This document shows, in pieces, positions 45,547 through 58,006 of a stretch of 64,000 nt of DNA. The stretch lies in assembly GCF_013409785.1 (NCBI RefSeq), contig NZ_JACCBV010000001.1:3410001-3474000 (forward strand), in the 5' to 3' direction. Positions within the stretch are counted from its first letter, which is position 1. The number at the start of each line of letters is the position of its first letter. The position numbers and the translations under genes were made by a program. A model generated the notes under the pieces. It ran no database searches, was not told where the DNA came from, and saw nothing but the letters and a program-made list of their open reading frames with translations. The DNA comes from Microbacterium immunditiarum. Its GTDB lineage: Bacteria; Actinomycetota; Actinomycetes; Actinomycetales; Microbacteriaceae.

Positions 45547-45579
45547 TCCGGCCGGGGGCGGCGCGCGCCCCCGGCCGGA
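45547..45579 (-). terminator. Intercistronic hairpin between mannoside binding protein and permeases
   Basis: Perfect 14-bp arms TCCGGCCGGGGGCG (45547-45560) and complement (45566-45579), loop 5 nt. It has the same position and likely role as the hairpin at 34640-34678. Confidence 0.75.
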
Positions 45580-45588
45580 GTGGTCGGA

Positions 45589-46908
45589 TCAGCCCTGTTC
45601 GGCGCGGGCCGCGGCCCACCGCTCGTTGAGCTCGGCGAAGTACGACGCCTTGTCGCCGTCGGCGGCACCGCGTGCGATGTCGACGAGCTTCTGCCGGTAG
45701 ATGTTGCCCCAGATGTCGATCTGCGAGGTGTCGGCGATGTTGTTGAACAGCGCCTCCTCCCCCGCCGGAGCCGGGTTGAGCTCGATGAGCTCGACACCTT
45801 CGTCGCTGAGTCCCGCGAGATTCGACGGGAGCGGGTCGGCGATCAGCGGCGAGACCATGCCCTGGGTCTCGGTGAAGCCGGACTCCTCGATGAGCCAGTC
45901 GATCCAGGCCTTCGCCGCGGGCTTGACCGACGAGTTCTTGTTGATCGCGAGGTTGTAGTCGCCGCCGACGATCGCGTACTGCGTGCCGTCCGCGGTCGCG
46001 GGGAAGGTCAGGTATCCGACCACCTCGGGGTCGATGCCGTTGTCCTCCGCGGCGAGCTGCATCTGCGAGATCGCCCACGATCCGAGCGCCATCGTCGCGA
46101 TCTTGCCTGTCGCGAAGTCGACCTTCGACTGCTCCCAGTTCGTCGTGAGCGGGTCATCCTCGGTGAGGCCCGCGGCGACGGACTCGAAGATGAGCGAGTC
46201 GATCGCGTAGATGTCGGTGCCCTCGGTCCACGGCGCGTCGTCGTGCGCCATCTCGTTCACGAAGTCGGGGTCGCCCGTGATCGCGCCGAGGTTGCCGGAC
46301 CACTGGCTGAGCGGCCAGCCGTCCTTGTAGTTCGTGTAGAGGGGGATCGCGTCGGTGTTGTCGGCGATCTGCTGGAGTGCGTCGAGCCACTCCTCCTGGG
46401 TCTTGGGGAGCTCGGTGATGCCCGCCTGCTCGAAGACGTCCTTGTTGTAGATCAGGCCGTTCGCGTTGCCGCCGAGTGCGATGCCGTACTGGACGCCCTC
46501 GTAGCTCTTCGGCGCGAGGAAGCGGTACTTATCGGCGAGCTCCTCGGTCTGCCCGAGCGGCTCGAAGAAGTCGGCGAACTGGTCGGGCAGCACGCTGTTG
46601 GGCAGCCCCAGCACGTCGCCGTAGTTCGTCGTGCTCAGGCGCGTGCGCATCTCGCCCTCGTAGTCGGTGATGCCCTCGAACGTCACCGTCGCGTCCGGGT
46701 AGACCGCGTTGAACTGCTCGGCGTACTCCTCGAACGTGCCGTCCTGGATGAGGTCGGTGCGCCAGGTGACGAAGGTCACCTCGCCGGACACCTCGCCGTC
46801 GATGCCCTGCGAGGGCTGGGCGGAGCCCGCGCCGGAGCACGAGCTCAGAGCGAGCGCGGCGAGCGCGCCCAGTGCGATGACGCCGGTCACCGCGGTACGT
46901 GATGCCAT
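45589..46908 (-). CDS. ABC sugar-binding lipoprotein (mannoside locus)
   Basis: The protein has 439 residues. The signal peptide ends LALSSC, with C24 as the lipidated cysteine. Solute-binding family-1 features are TFEEYAEQFNAVYPDATVTFEG, GVQYGIALGGNANGLIYNKDVFEQAGI and WEQSKVDFATGKIATMALGSW. It is first in the operon with two permeases, GH2 and GH113, so beta-mannooligosaccharides are the likely ligand. A consensus-like promoter and LacI operator lie upstream at 46980-47017. Confidence 0.92.
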   Translation of the reverse strand: MASRTAVTGVIALGALAALALSSCSGAGSAQPSQGIDGEVSGEVTFVTWRTDLIQDGTFEEYAEQFNAVYPDATVTFEGITDYEGEMRTRLSTTNYGDVLGLPNSVLPDQFADFFEPLGQTEELADKYRFLAPKSYEGVQYGIALGGNANGLIYNKDVFEQAGITELPKTQEEWLDALQQIADNTDAIPLYTNYKDGWPLSQWSGNLGAITGDPDFVNEMAHDDAPWTEGTDIYAIDSLIFESVAAGLTEDDPLTTNWEQSKVDFATGKIATMALGSWAISQMQLAAEDNGIDPEVVGYLTFPATADGTQYAIVGGDYNLAINKNSSVKPAAKAWIDWLIEESGFTETQGMVSPLIADPLPSNLAGLSDEGVELIELNPAPAGEEALFNNIADTSQIDIWGNIYRQKLVDIARGAADGDKASYFAELNERWAAARAEQG

Positions 46909-46979
46909 GTGATTACTCCCTTGTAACTGGTGGCCGCAACGGCCGACGTCGTCGTCCGCTTCGATGTGGTCGCGCTGTC

Positions 46980-47017
46980 AGATTAGGGGTGCCGAGGTCA
47001 TCTTGTAAAGCGCTTTA
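46980..47017 (-). promoter_or_regulatory. Promoter and LacI operator of the mannoside operon
   Basis: On the minus strand TTTACA (47009-47004) and TAATCT (46985-46980) are spaced by 18 bp. The perfect 12-bp palindrome TAAAGCGCTTTA (47006-47017), typical of LacI-family sites with a central CG, overlaps the -35 box. The LacI gene ends 42 bp away. Repression by blocking polymerase is the simple reading. Confidence 0.85.
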
Positions 47018-47058
47018 TCTCTCTTTCCGCGAAGAAGGCCGGAGAGCCCCCGCGCCGC

Positions 47059-48093
47059 TCAGACCGGGCCGGTCGAGCCGCGGATGACCAGCCGCGGAGT
47101 GGAGTCGAGGAAGGCCCCGGGCGGTGCGCCGTCGATCACGTCGAAGAGGCGCCGGGCCGCGTGCGCGCCGAACGCGACGACGTCGTGGGTCAGCGCCGTG
47201 AGGGTCGGGAACGTGTGGTCGCACAGAACGGAGTCGTCCCACGCGATGATCGACATGTCGGCGGGAACCCGCTTCCCCAGCTCCATCGCGACCGTCAGAC
47301 CTGCCACCGCCATGACGTCGTTGTCATAGACGAACGCGGTGGGCGGGGCATCCGACTGCAGCGCATGGCGGGTCGCGGAGGCGCCGGCCTCGGGTGTGTA
47401 GTCGGTCCGCAGCAGCACCGCCTCCGCCCCCTCGGAAGCCATCTCCTCGACGAACGCCTCATCGCGGATGTGCGTGTGGGCGAACGGCGCGAGACCCGAC
47501 ACGCGGGCGATACGCCGGTGCCCGAGGCCCACGAGGTACTGCACGGCCTGCCGCATCGACGTCGCGTCGTCGGTCCACACGCTCGTGAGGCCTTTCGCGA
47601 CGGCGGGGTCTCCGACCACGACGGCGGGCAGCGCGCCCGGCTCGGACGCGAGCTCGATGCGCGGGTCGTCGACGGCGAGGTCGACGAGCAGCACGCCGTC
47701 GACGCGCCGCGAGCGGCGCCACTTCTTGAGCGTCGCTATCTCGATCTCCTGAGACGGCACCACCTGCAGCAGCAGGCCGTACGACCGTCTCGACAGCTCG
47801 GACTCGAGTCCCGCGAGGAACCGCATGTAGAACGACTCGACGCCGAGATTGTGCGGATCGCGCGCGAGCACGAGGCCGAACGTGTCTGTCCGCGCCCCCG
47901 CGAGCGACCTCGCCGCGCTCGCGGGCGCCCACCCGAGCTCGTCGGCGACCTGGAGCACGCGCTCGCGCGTGGCATCCGATACGCCCTTGCGCCCGTTCAG
48001 CGCGAACGAGACCGCGCCGATCGACACACCCGCGCGCTCGGCGATGTCGGAGATCGTGACGCGCCCCCCGGGTTCCTTTCCCACGGGAAACAC
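47059..48093 (-). CDS. LacI-family transcriptional repressor
   Basis: The protein has 344 residues from GTG 48093; GTG 48084 with AAGG 8 nt upstream is an alternative. The N-terminal helix-turn-helix and hinge read VTISDIAERAGVSIGAVSFALNG, then RVLQVADELGWAPASAARSLAG. The periplasmic-binding-like sensor domain follows. It sits just upstream of the mannoside operon on the same strand, and the palindrome at 47006-47017 is its probable operator. Confidence 0.93.
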   Translation of the reverse strand: MFPVGKEPGGRVTISDIAERAGVSIGAVSFALNGRKGVSDATRERVLQVADELGWAPASAARSLAGARTDTFGLVLARDPHNLGVESFYMRFLAGLESELSRRSYGLLLQVVPSQEIEIATLKKWRRSRRVDGVLLVDLAVDDPRIELASEPGALPAVVVGDPAVAKGLTSVWTDDATSMRQAVQYLVGLGHRRIARVSGLAPFAHTHIRDEAFVEEMASEGAEAVLLRTDYTPEAGASATRHALQSDAPPTAFVYDNDVMAVAGLTVAMELGKRVPADMSIIAWDDSVLCDHTFPTLTALTHDVVAFGAHAARRLFDVIDGAPPGAFLDSTPRLVIRGSTGPV

Positions 48094-48130
48094 CTTCGCA
48101 CGTCCGGAGCCCGCGAGGGCGGAAAGACGG

Positions 48131-48166
48131 GTGAAGCGGATGCCCCAGCCGAGGCATCCGCTTCAC
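48131..48166 (-). terminator. Terminator after isocitrate dehydrogenase
   Basis: Perfect 14-bp arms GTGAAGCGGATGCC (48131-48144) and complement (48153-48166), loop 8 nt, 19 bp beyond the stop of the 48185-50407 gene. Confidence 0.85.
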
Positions 48167-48184
48167 TCAGCGGCAGACCGGTCG

Positions 48185-50407
<2,223 letters not shown>

Positions 50408-50556
50408 CGGTTCCGTCTTTCGTCTCGGGGCGTCGTGCCAGCCTATCGCAATCGCGAAAGTATCTTGATATCGAGATACTTCGGCCCGCATGAATTCCCT
50501 GTGAAGGTCGGGGTCGAACATGGCCGGATGCGCCGGGCCTCCATTAGCCTGGGGCA

Positions 50557-51009
50557 ATGGCTGAGCTCCGACTGGAAGAACTGTCCGCCTCGACGATCGT
50601 CGCGGTCAACAACATGTCGCTCAAGCCCGGCCAGGAGGAGTTCCTCTCGCCGGTGAGCTACGGCATCGCCGCCACGGTCGTGAACCCTCAGACGTCGTGG
50701 CAGCGCGTCGTGCTCGACGGCGACGACGTCGTCGCGTTCGTGAGCGCGAACTTCGACCCCGACTTCCCCCAGGAGCACTTCCGCTCCGTTCTGTGGCGCA
50801 TCAACGTCGACGCCGACGATCAGGGCCGAGGCGTCGGCCGGTACGCGGTCGAGGCCCTGCTCGACGAGGCGCGCAAGCGGGGCATGGAGAAGGTGAACGT
50901 CATCTACGAGGCGGGCGAAGGCGGGCCCGAGGCATTCTTCAAGCGCGTCGGCTTCACGCCGGTCGGCGAGACGGAGTACGGCGAGGTCATCGCCGAGATC
51001 AAGCTCTGA
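50557..51009 (+). CDS. GNAT-family N-acetyltransferase (diamine/spermidine type)
   Basis: The protein has 150 residues. The acetyl-CoA motif [19 protein letters not shown], with [12 protein letters not shown] before it, and the terminal [14 protein letters not shown] [17 protein letters not shown] match BltD/PaiA-type polyamine or amino-sugar acetyltransferases. TAGCCT 7 nt before the ATG and no ribosome site suggest a leaderless mRNA. The true substrate is unknown. Confidence 0.85.
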   Translation: MAELRLEELSASTIVAVNNMSLKPGQEEFLSPVSYGIAATVVNPQTSWQRVVLDGDDVVAFVSANFDPDFPQEHFRSVLWRINVDADDQGRGVGRYAVEALLDEARKRGMEKVNVIYEAGEGGPEAFFKRVGFTPVGETEYGEVIAEIKL

Positions 51010-51012
51010 GAG

Positions 51013-51036
51013 CGGATGCCGCAGCTGCGGCATCCG
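51013..51036. terminator. Perfect 24-bp palindrome between convergent genes
   Basis: CGGATGCCGCAG followed directly by its complement forms a perfect palindrome between the GNAT (stop 51009) and esterase (stop 51040) genes. As RNA it would need a few unpaired central bases. It acts in both directions. Confidence 0.75.
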
Positions 51037-51039
51037 TCG

Positions 51040-52005
51040 TCACAGCCGGTCGCGCAGCCATGCCACCTGCCGCACCCATTGGTGCGCCTGCCCGCCCTCG
51101 TGCCCGTTGTAGGCGTATACGACGATCTCGCGGTCCTCGGCGGCGAGCCGGTTGTACGCGGCGAAGACGGTCGACGGCAGCACGATGTCGTCCATGAGCG
51201 CGACCGAGAAGAGCGAGGGCACGGTGACGCGCCGCGCGAGCACGGCGCCGTCGAAGTACGAGAGCGTGCGGAAGACCTGATCGGAGAGGTCCCGGTGCAC
51301 GCCGAGGAACTGGGTGATCTCGGTGAAGGGGTTGCGCGGCGTGAGTGCGACCGCCCGCGGGAAGTCGCACAGGAAAGGCACGTCGGGCATCGCGCCGCGA
51401 AGGTCGCGCACGAGGCTCGCGACCGCGATCGCGATGCCGCCGCCCTGGCTGCCGCCGGTGACCGCGACGCGTGACGCGTCGACGAACGGCAGCTCGCGCA
51501 CGGCGTCCACGAGCCGCACCCCGTCGGTGAAGACGCGGCGGTAGTAATACGTCTCGGGATCGAGGACCCCGCGCGTCATGAAGCCGGGCATCGCGGGTCC
51601 TGAGCCGTGCGGATCGGGCGTGTCCCCGCCCGTTCCGTGGGCGCTCCCCTGCCCGCGCGTGTCCATGAGCACGTGGACGAAGCCCGCGGCCGCCCACTGC
51701 AGTCGCTCGCCAGGGAGGCCGCGGCCGCCGCCGTAGCCGACGTACTCGACGACGGCCGGGAGCGCGGCATCCGTCCGAGGCCTGGTCACCCAGGCGCGGA
51801 CGGGCTCTCCGCCGAATCCGGGGAACGCGAGATCTTCGATGACGAGTTCGGTGATCGGCGTCGCGGCGGGCGTCAGGTCGTAGCCACTCCCGGCCGAACG
51901 CGCCTGGGCGATAGTGGTCGACCAGAAGGCGTCGAGATCGGCGGGTTCGGGGAGGTCGGGTCGGTAGGTGCGGAGGTCGTCGAGCGTCAGGTCGGTGAAC
52001 GGCAC
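51040..52005 (-). CDS. Acetyl xylan esterase / cephalosporin-C deacetylase family (CE7)
   Basis: The protein has 321 residues from GTG 52005, the usual CE7 length. It is an alpha/beta hydrolase with nucleophile Ser in [11 protein letters not shown], oxyanion segment [12 protein letters not shown], the CE7-type [11 protein letters not shown], and the terminal His in YNGHEGG. It has no signal peptide, so it would deacetylate imported xylo- or other oligosaccharides. It diverges from the GH1 gene, with 81 bp between starts. Confidence 0.9.
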   Translation of the reverse strand: MPFTDLTLDDLRTYRPDLPEPADLDAFWSTTIAQARSAGSGYDLTPAATPITELVIEDLAFPGFGGEPVRAWVTRPRTDAALPAVVEYVGYGGGRGLPGERLQWAAAGFVHVLMDTRGQGSAHGTGGDTPDPHGSGPAMPGFMTRGVLDPETYYYRRVFTDGVRLVDAVRELPFVDASRVAVTGGSQGGGIAIAVASLVRDLRGAMPDVPFLCDFPRAVALTPRNPFTEITQFLGVHRDLSDQVFRTLSYFDGAVLARRVTVPSLFSVALMDDIVLPSTVFAAYNRLAAEDREIVVYAYNGHEGGQAHQWVRQVAWLRDRL

Positions 52006-52086
52006 GGCGACACGATACAGCGGATGCCCCGCCTCCGTCGTCGCAACGATTCGATGCGGTCGTTCGCGACGTGGAACGATGGGCCC

Positions 52087-53523
52087 GTGGCGACCACTGC
52101 AGCCCGCGCGGACTACCGCGACTCGGGCCTCGAGTTCCCTCCCGGCTTCACGTTCGGCTCGGCGACCGCCGCCTACCAGGTCGAAGGCGCAGCGAACGAG
52201 GACGGACGCGGACCGTCGATCTGGGACACGTTCAGCCGCACGCCCGGCAAGGTGTGGAACGGCGACACGGGCGACGTCGCGTGCGACCACTACCACCGTT
52301 GGGAGAGCGACCTCGACCTCATGGGCGAGCTCGGGCTCGGGGCGTACCGGTTCTCGATCGCGTGGCCGCGCATCCTCCCCTCGGGACGGGGCGAGGTGAA
52401 CCGCAGGGGCGTCGACTTCTACTCGCGCCTCGTCGACGGGCTGCTGGAGCGCGGCATCCGTCCCGTCGCGACCCTGTACCACTGGGACCTGCCGCAGGCG
52501 CTCGAGGACGAGGGCGGGTGGACGGCGCGTTCGACCGCGGATGCCTTCGAGGACTACGCCCGGATCATGGGCGAGGCGCTCGGCGACCGTGTGCACACGT
52601 GGACGACGCTCAACGAGCCGTGGTGCTCGGCGTACCTCGGGTACGGGCAGGGCGGTCACGCTCCCGGGAGGCACGAGCCGGCATCCGCCCTCGCCGCGGT
52701 GCACCATCTCAACCTCGCACACGGGCGCGCCGTGCAGGCGCTGCGGGCGACGTCGACCGGTTCGCCGGAGTACTCGATCACGCTCAACTTCCACGTGCTG
52801 CGCCCCGGCGGGGAGGGTGCCGCCGAGGCGATGCGCCGCGCCGACGCGCTCGCCAACCGCGCGTTCACGCACCCGCTGCTGCGGCGCGAGTACCCCGCCG
52901 ACCTGCTCGACGACACGAAATCGGTCACCGACTGGTCGTTCGTGCGCGACGGCGACCTCGCGACGATCAACCAGCCGATCGACGTGCTCGGGGTGAACTA
53001 CTACTCCACGGCGACCGTCCGGGCGTGGGACGGCGTCTCGCCGAGGCAGATGAACGATGGGCACAAGGGCGACGCCGGCGGGACCGCCTGGCCCGGGAGC
53101 GACCAGGTGCTCGAGTTCATCCAGCAGCCGGGGCCGTACACCGCGATGGGCTGGAACATCGCCCCGGAGGGTCTTGAAGAGCTGCTCGTGTCGTTGTCGG
53201 AGCAGTTCCCCGGCCAGCCGCTCATGGTCACCGAGAACGGCGCCGCGTTCGACGACGTGGTCTCGGCGGACGGCTCGGTGCCCGACCCAGAACGCCTCGA
53301 CTACCTGCGCCGCCACCTCACCGCCGCGCACCGCGCGCTGCAGCGCGGCGTCGACCTGCGCGGATACTTCGTGTGGTCGCTCCTCGACAACTTCGAGTGG
53401 GGCTACGGCTACGCGAAGCGCTTCGGCATCGTGCGGGTCGATTTCGACACGCTCGAGCGCACCGTCAAGGACAGCGGCCGGTGGTTCGCGGAACTGGCGA
53501 AGACACGGCGGATCCCGACGTAG
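52087..53523 (+). CDS. Beta-glucosidase, GH1
   Basis: The protein has 478 residues from GTG 52087; an ATG at 52052 is possible but the GTG places [19 protein letters not shown] near the usual start. Acid/base Glu lies in [16 protein letters not shown] and the nucleophile in [32 protein letters not shown] near the C-terminus is diagnostic of GH1. It is cytoplasmic and hydrolyses beta-linked disaccharides. Its 3' end forms one arm of a terminator. Confidence 0.95.
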   Translation: MATTAARADYRDSGLEFPPGFTFGSATAAYQVEGAANEDGRGPSIWDTFSRTPGKVWNGDTGDVACDHYHRWESDLDLMGELGLGAYRFSIAWPRILPSGRGEVNRRGVDFYSRLVDGLLERGIRPVATLYHWDLPQALEDEGGWTARSTADAFEDYARIMGEALGDRVHTWTTLNEPWCSAYLGYGQGGHAPGRHEPASALAAVHHLNLAHGRAVQALRATSTGSPEYSITLNFHVLRPGGEGAAEAMRRADALANRAFTHPLLRREYPADLLDDTKSVTDWSFVRDGDLATINQPIDVLGVNYYSTATVRAWDGVSPRQMNDGHKGDAGGTAWPGSDQVLEFIQQPGPYTAMGWNIAPEGLEELLVSLSEQFPGQPLMVTENGAAFDDVVSADGSVPDPERLDYLRRHLTAAHRALQRGVDLRGYFVWSLLDNFEWGYGYAKRFGIVRVDFDTLERTVKDSGRWFAELAKTRRIPT

Positions 53524-53539
53524 CACCGGGATCCGCCGT
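53505..53539. terminator. Terminator overlapping the 3' end of the GH1 gene
   Basis: ACGGCGGATCCCG (53505-53517, inside the coding sequence) pairs over 13 bp with 53527-53539, with a 9-nt loop containing the TAG stop. The convergent ABC exporter ends at 53545. Confidence 0.8.
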
Positions 53540-53544
53540 CGTCG

Positions 53545-55359
53545 TCACACGAGCGACTCGCGCCACGCCGCGTGCAGCTGCGCGAACTTCCCCGTCCCCG
53601 CGATGAGGGTCTCCGGGGCGTCATCCTCGATGATCCGGCCGTGCTCCATCACGAGCACGCGGTCGGCGATCGCGACCGTCGACAGGCGGTGCGCGATGAT
53701 GATCGCCGTGCGATCGGCCAGGAGCGTCTGCAGCGCCTCCTGGATCATCCGCTCGCTCGGGATGTCGAGCGACGCCGTCGCCTCGTCCAGGATCAGCACC
53801 GCCGGGTTCGCCAGGAACGCGCGCGCGAACGAGATCAGCTGGCGCTGACCCGCCGACACGCGGCCGCCGCGCTTGTTCACGTCGGTGTCGTACCCGTCCG
53901 GGAGGCGCTCGATGAAGGCATCCGCCCCCACCGCGCGCGCCGCGGCGCGGATCTCGTCGAGCGTCGCATCCGGCTTGCCCAGCGAGATGTTGTCGGCGAC
54001 CGTGCCGCTGAACAGGTACGCCTCCTGCGTGACCATGACGATCGCGCGACGGAGGTCCTTCGGGTGCAGGCGCCTGAGATCGACGCCGTCGAGGCTCACC
54101 GAGCCCTGCGTCGGATCGTAGAACCGCGACACGAGCTTCGCGAGCGTCGACTTGCCGGCACCCGTCGTGCCCACGAGCGCGACGGTCTCGCCGGCGGGGA
54201 TCTCGAGCGAGAAGTCCGGCAGGATCAGGCGGTCCTTGGAGTAGCCGAAGCTCACGTGGTCGAAGGTGACCGTGCCGCGCGCCGTCCACAGGTCGACCGG
54301 GTCGGTCGGGTCGGGCACGGTCGGCTCCTCCTCCAGCACGCCCGAGACCTTCTCGAGCGCCGCCGTCGCCGACTGGTACGAGTTCAGGAAGAACGCGACC
54401 TCCTGCAGCGGCGAGAAGAAGTTCCGCACGTACAGCACGGCAGCCAGCAGCGTTCCGATCGCGAGCGCGCCGTCGGCGACGCGGATGCCGCCCCACAGCA
54501 CGACGAGGGCAATCGAGACGGATGCCACGGCCATCAGCCCAGGCTCGAACGCGCCGAACAGGCGGATCGTCCGCATGTTCACCTCGCGGTAGTCGCTCGC
54601 GAGACCGCTGAACTCGCCGTCGTTGCGCGGCTCCTTGCGGAACGCCTTGACGGCGCGGATGCCGGTCATCGTCTCGACGAACTTGACGATGACCTTCGCA
54701 CTCACGACGCGCGACTCTCGGTACGCGACCTGCGAGCTGCGGTAGAACCAGCGCATCAGCACGTACAGCGGCAGACCCATCGCGACGACGATGAGACCCG
54801 ACTGCCAGTCCAGCAGCAGCAGCGCGATCAGGGTGAACCCGCCGTACAGGATGCCCGAGACGAGCTCATTGAGGCCGCCGTCGAGCAGCTCGCGGATCGT
54901 ATCGAGGTCGCTTGTCTGGCGGGAGATGATGCGGCCAGACGTGTAGGACTCGTGGAACTCGAGGCTCAGTCGCTGCGTGTGCAGGAAGATGCGCTTGCGC
55001 AGGTCGAGGAGCACGGCCTGCGTCAGCCGTGCCGCGACGACGACGTACCAGCCGATGAGGGCCGCACCGCCGAGTGCCGACACCAGGTACACGGCGACGA
55101 CGAGGATCGTCGGCATCCAGTCCATGCGCTCGACGGCCGCCGGCAGCGCGTTGTTGAGGCCGAACGCGATGAGCGCCGGGCCGATGACGCGCAGCACGGT
55201 CGACACGACCAGCACGACCGCCGCGAGCACGAGCTGCCAGCGCACCGGCGAGATGAGCGATCCCAGCAGACGCAGCGAGCGGCGCCGGACGGCGCGGCTC
55301 TCCTCGCGCGTGTAATCGGAGCGGTCTTCGCCGCTCGTTCCGACGACGGTGGTGCTCAC
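53545..55359 (-). CDS. ABC exporter half-transporter (heterodimer subunit with catalytic Walker B)
   Basis: The protein has 604 residues: six membrane helices (about 35-340), then a nucleotide-binding domain with Walker [11 protein letters not shown], Walker [13 protein letters not shown] including the catalytic Glu, and a deviating signature RVSAGQRQ in place of LSGGQ. It overlaps the upstream subunit gene by 4 bp. Pairing with the 55356-57200 product gives one consensus and one degenerate ATP site, as in TM287/288 and BmrCD. It probably exports drugs or lipids. Confidence 0.93.
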   Translation of the reverse strand: MSTTVVGTSGEDRSDYTREESRAVRRRSLRLLGSLISPVRWQLVLAAVVLVVSTVLRVIGPALIAFGLNNALPAAVERMDWMPTILVVAVYLVSALGGAALIGWYVVVAARLTQAVLLDLRKRIFLHTQRLSLEFHESYTSGRIISRQTSDLDTIRELLDGGLNELVSGILYGGFTLIALLLLDWQSGLIVVAMGLPLYVLMRWFYRSSQVAYRESRVVSAKVIVKFVETMTGIRAVKAFRKEPRNDGEFSGLASDYREVNMRTIRLFGAFEPGLMAVASVSIALVVLWGGIRVADGALAIGTLLAAVLYVRNFFSPLQEVAFFLNSYQSATAALEKVSGVLEEEPTVPDPTDPVDLWTARGTVTFDHVSFGYSKDRLILPDFSLEIPAGETVALVGTTGAGKSTLAKLVSRFYDPTQGSVSLDGVDLRRLHPKDLRRAIVMVTQEAYLFSGTVADNISLGKPDATLDEIRAAARAVGADAFIERLPDGYDTDVNKRGGRVSAGQRQLISFARAFLANPAVLILDEATASLDIPSERMIQEALQTLLADRTAIIIAHRLSTVAIADRVLVMEHGRIIEDDAPETLIAGTGKFAQLHAAWRESLV

Positions 55360-57200
55360 AGGTTCACCTCCAGCGGTTCCTGTTCCTGGTGGAGGGCGCG
55401 CTTGCGCGCCTCATCGATCTCGAGGCTCGAGATCACGTGACGGTAGTGCTCGCTGCGACGCAGCAGCTCGGAGTGCCCGCCTACGGCCGTGATGCGGCCG
55501 CCCTCGAGCAGCGCGACGCGGTCGGCGAGCATCACCGTGGACGGACGGTGCGCGACCACGAGCGCGGTCGTGTCGTGCAGCACCTCGCGAAGCGCGTCCT
55601 CGACGAGGGCCTCGGTGTCGACGTCGAGGGCCGACAGCGGGTCGTCGAGCACGAGCACCGACGGGCGGGCGGCGACCGCGCGCGCGAGCGCGAGCCGCTG
55701 GCGCTGGCCCCCCGAGAGGCTCAGCCCCTCTTCGCCGATGATGGTGTCGGCGCCGTCGGGCAGGTCGTCGACGAAGCCCGCCTGCGCGACCTGGAGCGCC
55801 TCGCGCAGCACGGCCTCGGCCTCGGGGCTGCCCGGCTCGAGGTCCTCGCGGCCGAGCAGCACGTTGTCGCGGACCGACTGCGAGAACAGCGTCGCGTCCT
55901 CGAAGGCCATGCCCACGTGCCGGCGCAGCTCGGCGAGCGTCAGGTCGCGCACGTCGACGCCGTCGAGCGTGACGCGTCCGCCGGTGACGTCGTACAGGCG
56001 CGCGGGCAGCGTCGTCAGGGTCGTCTTGCCCGACCCCGTGAGCCCCACAAGCGCCATGGTCTCGCCGGGACGCAGCACGAGGTCGATGCCGTCGAGCAGA
56101 TCGCGCTCGTTCGGCGACGCGTCCTGGTAGCGGAAGTGCACCCCCTCGAACGCGAGCTCGCCGCGCACGCGATCGAGCGTAGCGGGCGACTCGGGGTCGG
56201 TGATCGGGTTGTCCTCGTCGAACACCTCGAACAGACGGTCGGTCGCCGTGCGCGCGTCGAGCGTGAACGAGAACAGGAAGCCGATCGACTCCATCGGCCA
56301 CCGCAGCACGGTCGCCATCGCGAAGAACGCGAACAGCTCGCCGACATTCAGCTGGCCGGTCGCGTTGAGGTAGATCCCGACGCCGAGGCACAGCGCGAAG
56401 GCGATGTCGGGCAGCAGCACGAGCCAGAACCAGATCCAGCCGATCGCACCCGCCTTGCGCAGCTCGGTGCCGCGCAGCGTCTCGGCCTGGCGCGTGAACT
56501 TCTGCAGCGCGTGCTTGCCGCGGCCGAAGGCCTTGAGCACGCGGATGCCGTGGACGCTCTCCTCGACCGAGGTCGCGAGGTCGCCCGCCTGGTCCTGGCT
56601 CTGGCGCGTGAGCGTGCCGTAGGTCTTCTCGAAGCGGTAGCCGGCGTACCAGATCGGCAGCGAGCACACGATGAAGACCGTGCCCAGCAGCCAGTGCCAG
56701 CGGAACAGCAGAGCGAGGCCCACCGCGATCGTGAGCACGTTGACGATCAACAGGATGACGCCGAACGCCATCCAGCGGCGCAGCATGCTGATGTCCTGCA
56801 TCATGCGGCTCAGCAGCTGGCCGGACTGCCACCGGTCGTGGAAGGCGACCGGCAGCCGCTGCAGGCGACGGTAGAACGTCGTGCGCAGGTCGTACTCGAC
56901 CTGCGTCGCGGGCGCGAGCACGAACCAGCGGCGAGCCCACACCATGGCGGCCTCGAGCAGCCCGAGCACGAGCACGGCGACCGCGCCCCACGTGATGAGG
57001 GCGAGGTCGCCCGACGCGATCGGGCCGCGCACGACGGCCTCGAGCACGAGCGGGATTCCGAGGGCGAGCAGGCTCGCGAGCAGCGCGCTCACCGCGCCCA
57101 GGGCGAGCCGCGGCAGGACGGGCTTGGCGTACGGGATCAGGCGCGCGAGCGCGCGCGGAGTGGACAGGCGGGACCGTTGCGGTTCAGCGGTGGTGGTCAT
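55356..57200 (-). CDS. ABC exporter half-transporter (heterodimer subunit with degenerate Walker B)
   Basis: This 614-residue protein has six membrane helices, Walker [11 protein letters not shown], a perfect signature [17 protein letters not shown], and Walker [13 protein letters not shown], where Asp replaces the catalytic Glu. It is the first gene of the two-gene operon; both together form a type IV exporter. GTCCTGATGG upstream gives no clear promoter. Confidence 0.93.
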   Translation of the reverse strand: MTTTAEPQRSRLSTPRALARLIPYAKPVLPRLALGAVSALLASLLALGIPLVLEAVVRGPIASGDLALITWGAVAVLVLGLLEAAMVWARRWFVLAPATQVEYDLRTTFYRRLQRLPVAFHDRWQSGQLLSRMMQDISMLRRWMAFGVILLIVNVLTIAVGLALLFRWHWLLGTVFIVCSLPIWYAGYRFEKTYGTLTRQSQDQAGDLATSVEESVHGIRVLKAFGRGKHALQKFTRQAETLRGTELRKAGAIGWIWFWLVLLPDIAFALCLGVGIYLNATGQLNVGELFAFFAMATVLRWPMESIGFLFSFTLDARTATDRLFEVFDEDNPITDPESPATLDRVRGELAFEGVHFRYQDASPNERDLLDGIDLVLRPGETMALVGLTGSGKTTLTTLPARLYDVTGGRVTLDGVDVRDLTLAELRRHVGMAFEDATLFSQSVRDNVLLGREDLEPGSPEAEAVLREALQVAQAGFVDDLPDGADTIIGEEGLSLSGGQRQRLALARAVAARPSVLVLDDPLSALDVDTEALVEDALREVLHDTTALVVAHRPSTVMLADRVALLEGGRITAVGGHSELLRRSEHYRHVISSLEIDEARKRALHQEQEPLEVNL

Positions 57201-57352
57201 GATCCTTGCGGGGTCCTGATGGACGGTGGATGCGAGCCCCGGTCGGGGCGATGAGGTGAGCGCAGAGCGCGACTCAGGGCGGATTCTCTCGATAGGAGAG
57301 GGAACGCTCCTGGCTGAGGCGATATGCCTGGCGGCGCGAAGCCGGCGGCGTG

Positions 57353-57433
57353 CTATCCCTGAACGCGGGGGCTGCCCAGACGGATGCCGAGAGCGACGTA
57401 TGCGAACTGGGCGACGATAACGGCCTTGTGCAT
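57353..57433 (-). CDS. Possible small hydrophobic protein, 26 residues
   Basis: ATG 57433 is preceded by AGGAGG with ideal spacing (AGGAGGACGCC then ATG), which is better than most annotated genes here. The product starts [20 protein letters not shown] and ends at TAG 57355-57353. It is amphipathic or hydrophobic. No homologue is known to me. It lies in the 317-bp gap between the ABC exporter and ogt; nothing else is seen there. Confidence 0.45.
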   Translation of the reverse strand: MHKAVIVAQFAYVALGIRLGSPRVQG

Positions 57434-57517
57434 GGCGTCCTCCTCTGGATCCGGCTGAGTGCCGCGCATGGCGCGACAGCCCTCCAGCCTATACCTGTGA
57501 GTTCGCTGGACGCAAGG

Positions 57518-58006
57518 TCATGCGGCGGCTTCGCGCGCGAGGAGGCTGCGCTTGACGTCGACTCCCCATGCGAAGCCGCCCATCGCTCCCCCTGTGCGCA
57601 GCACGCGGTGGCACGGCACGAAGAGCGCGGGAGCGTTTCGCGCGCAGATCGCCGCGACCGCGCGCACGGCGGAGGGACGGCCCAGCAGCGCAGCGAACTC
57701 GGCGTAGGTGAGCGGATGCCCCGGCTCGATCGACCGCAGCGCGTGCCAGCCGTCCAACTGGAGCGGCGTGCCGTCCTGCACGACCTCGACCGTGTCGATG
57801 GCCGAGAGGTCGCCGTCGTAGTACGCGAGGACGGCGGCCGCGGCATCCGTCTCGCCTTCCGTCACCGACGACGGTGCGCGCCGCACGCGCGCGAGGATCG
57901 CGTCGGGGTCGGCGGTCCAGCCGGACGCGAGCACGCGCTCTCGCTCGTCGGCGAGGATCGTGAAGGCGCCGTCGGGGGTCTCGATGGTCTGCAGGTTGGC
58001 GGTCAT
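57518..58006 (-). CDS. ogt: Methylated-DNA-protein-cysteine methyltransferase
   Basis: The protein has 162 residues from ATG 58006, overlapping the Ada-AlkA gene by 4 bp. The acceptor cysteine is C132 in [20 protein letters not shown], and the DNA-binding helix is in [19 protein letters not shown]. It directly reverses O6-alkylguanine. It forms an alkylation-repair operon with the upstream gene. Confidence 0.95.
   Translation of the reverse strand: MTANLQTIETPDGAFTILADERERVLASGWTADPDAILARVRRAPSSVTEGETDAAAAVLAYYDGDLSAIDTVEVVQDGTPLQLDGWHALRSIEPGHPLTYAEFAALLGRPSAVRAVAAICARNAPALFVPCHRVLRTGGAMGGFAWGVDVKRSLLAREAAA

Noticed and set aside
47006..47017. CcpA cre site for TAAAGCGCTTTA
   Set aside because: CcpA-type control belongs to Bacillota; the adjacent LacI gene is a sufficient explanation.
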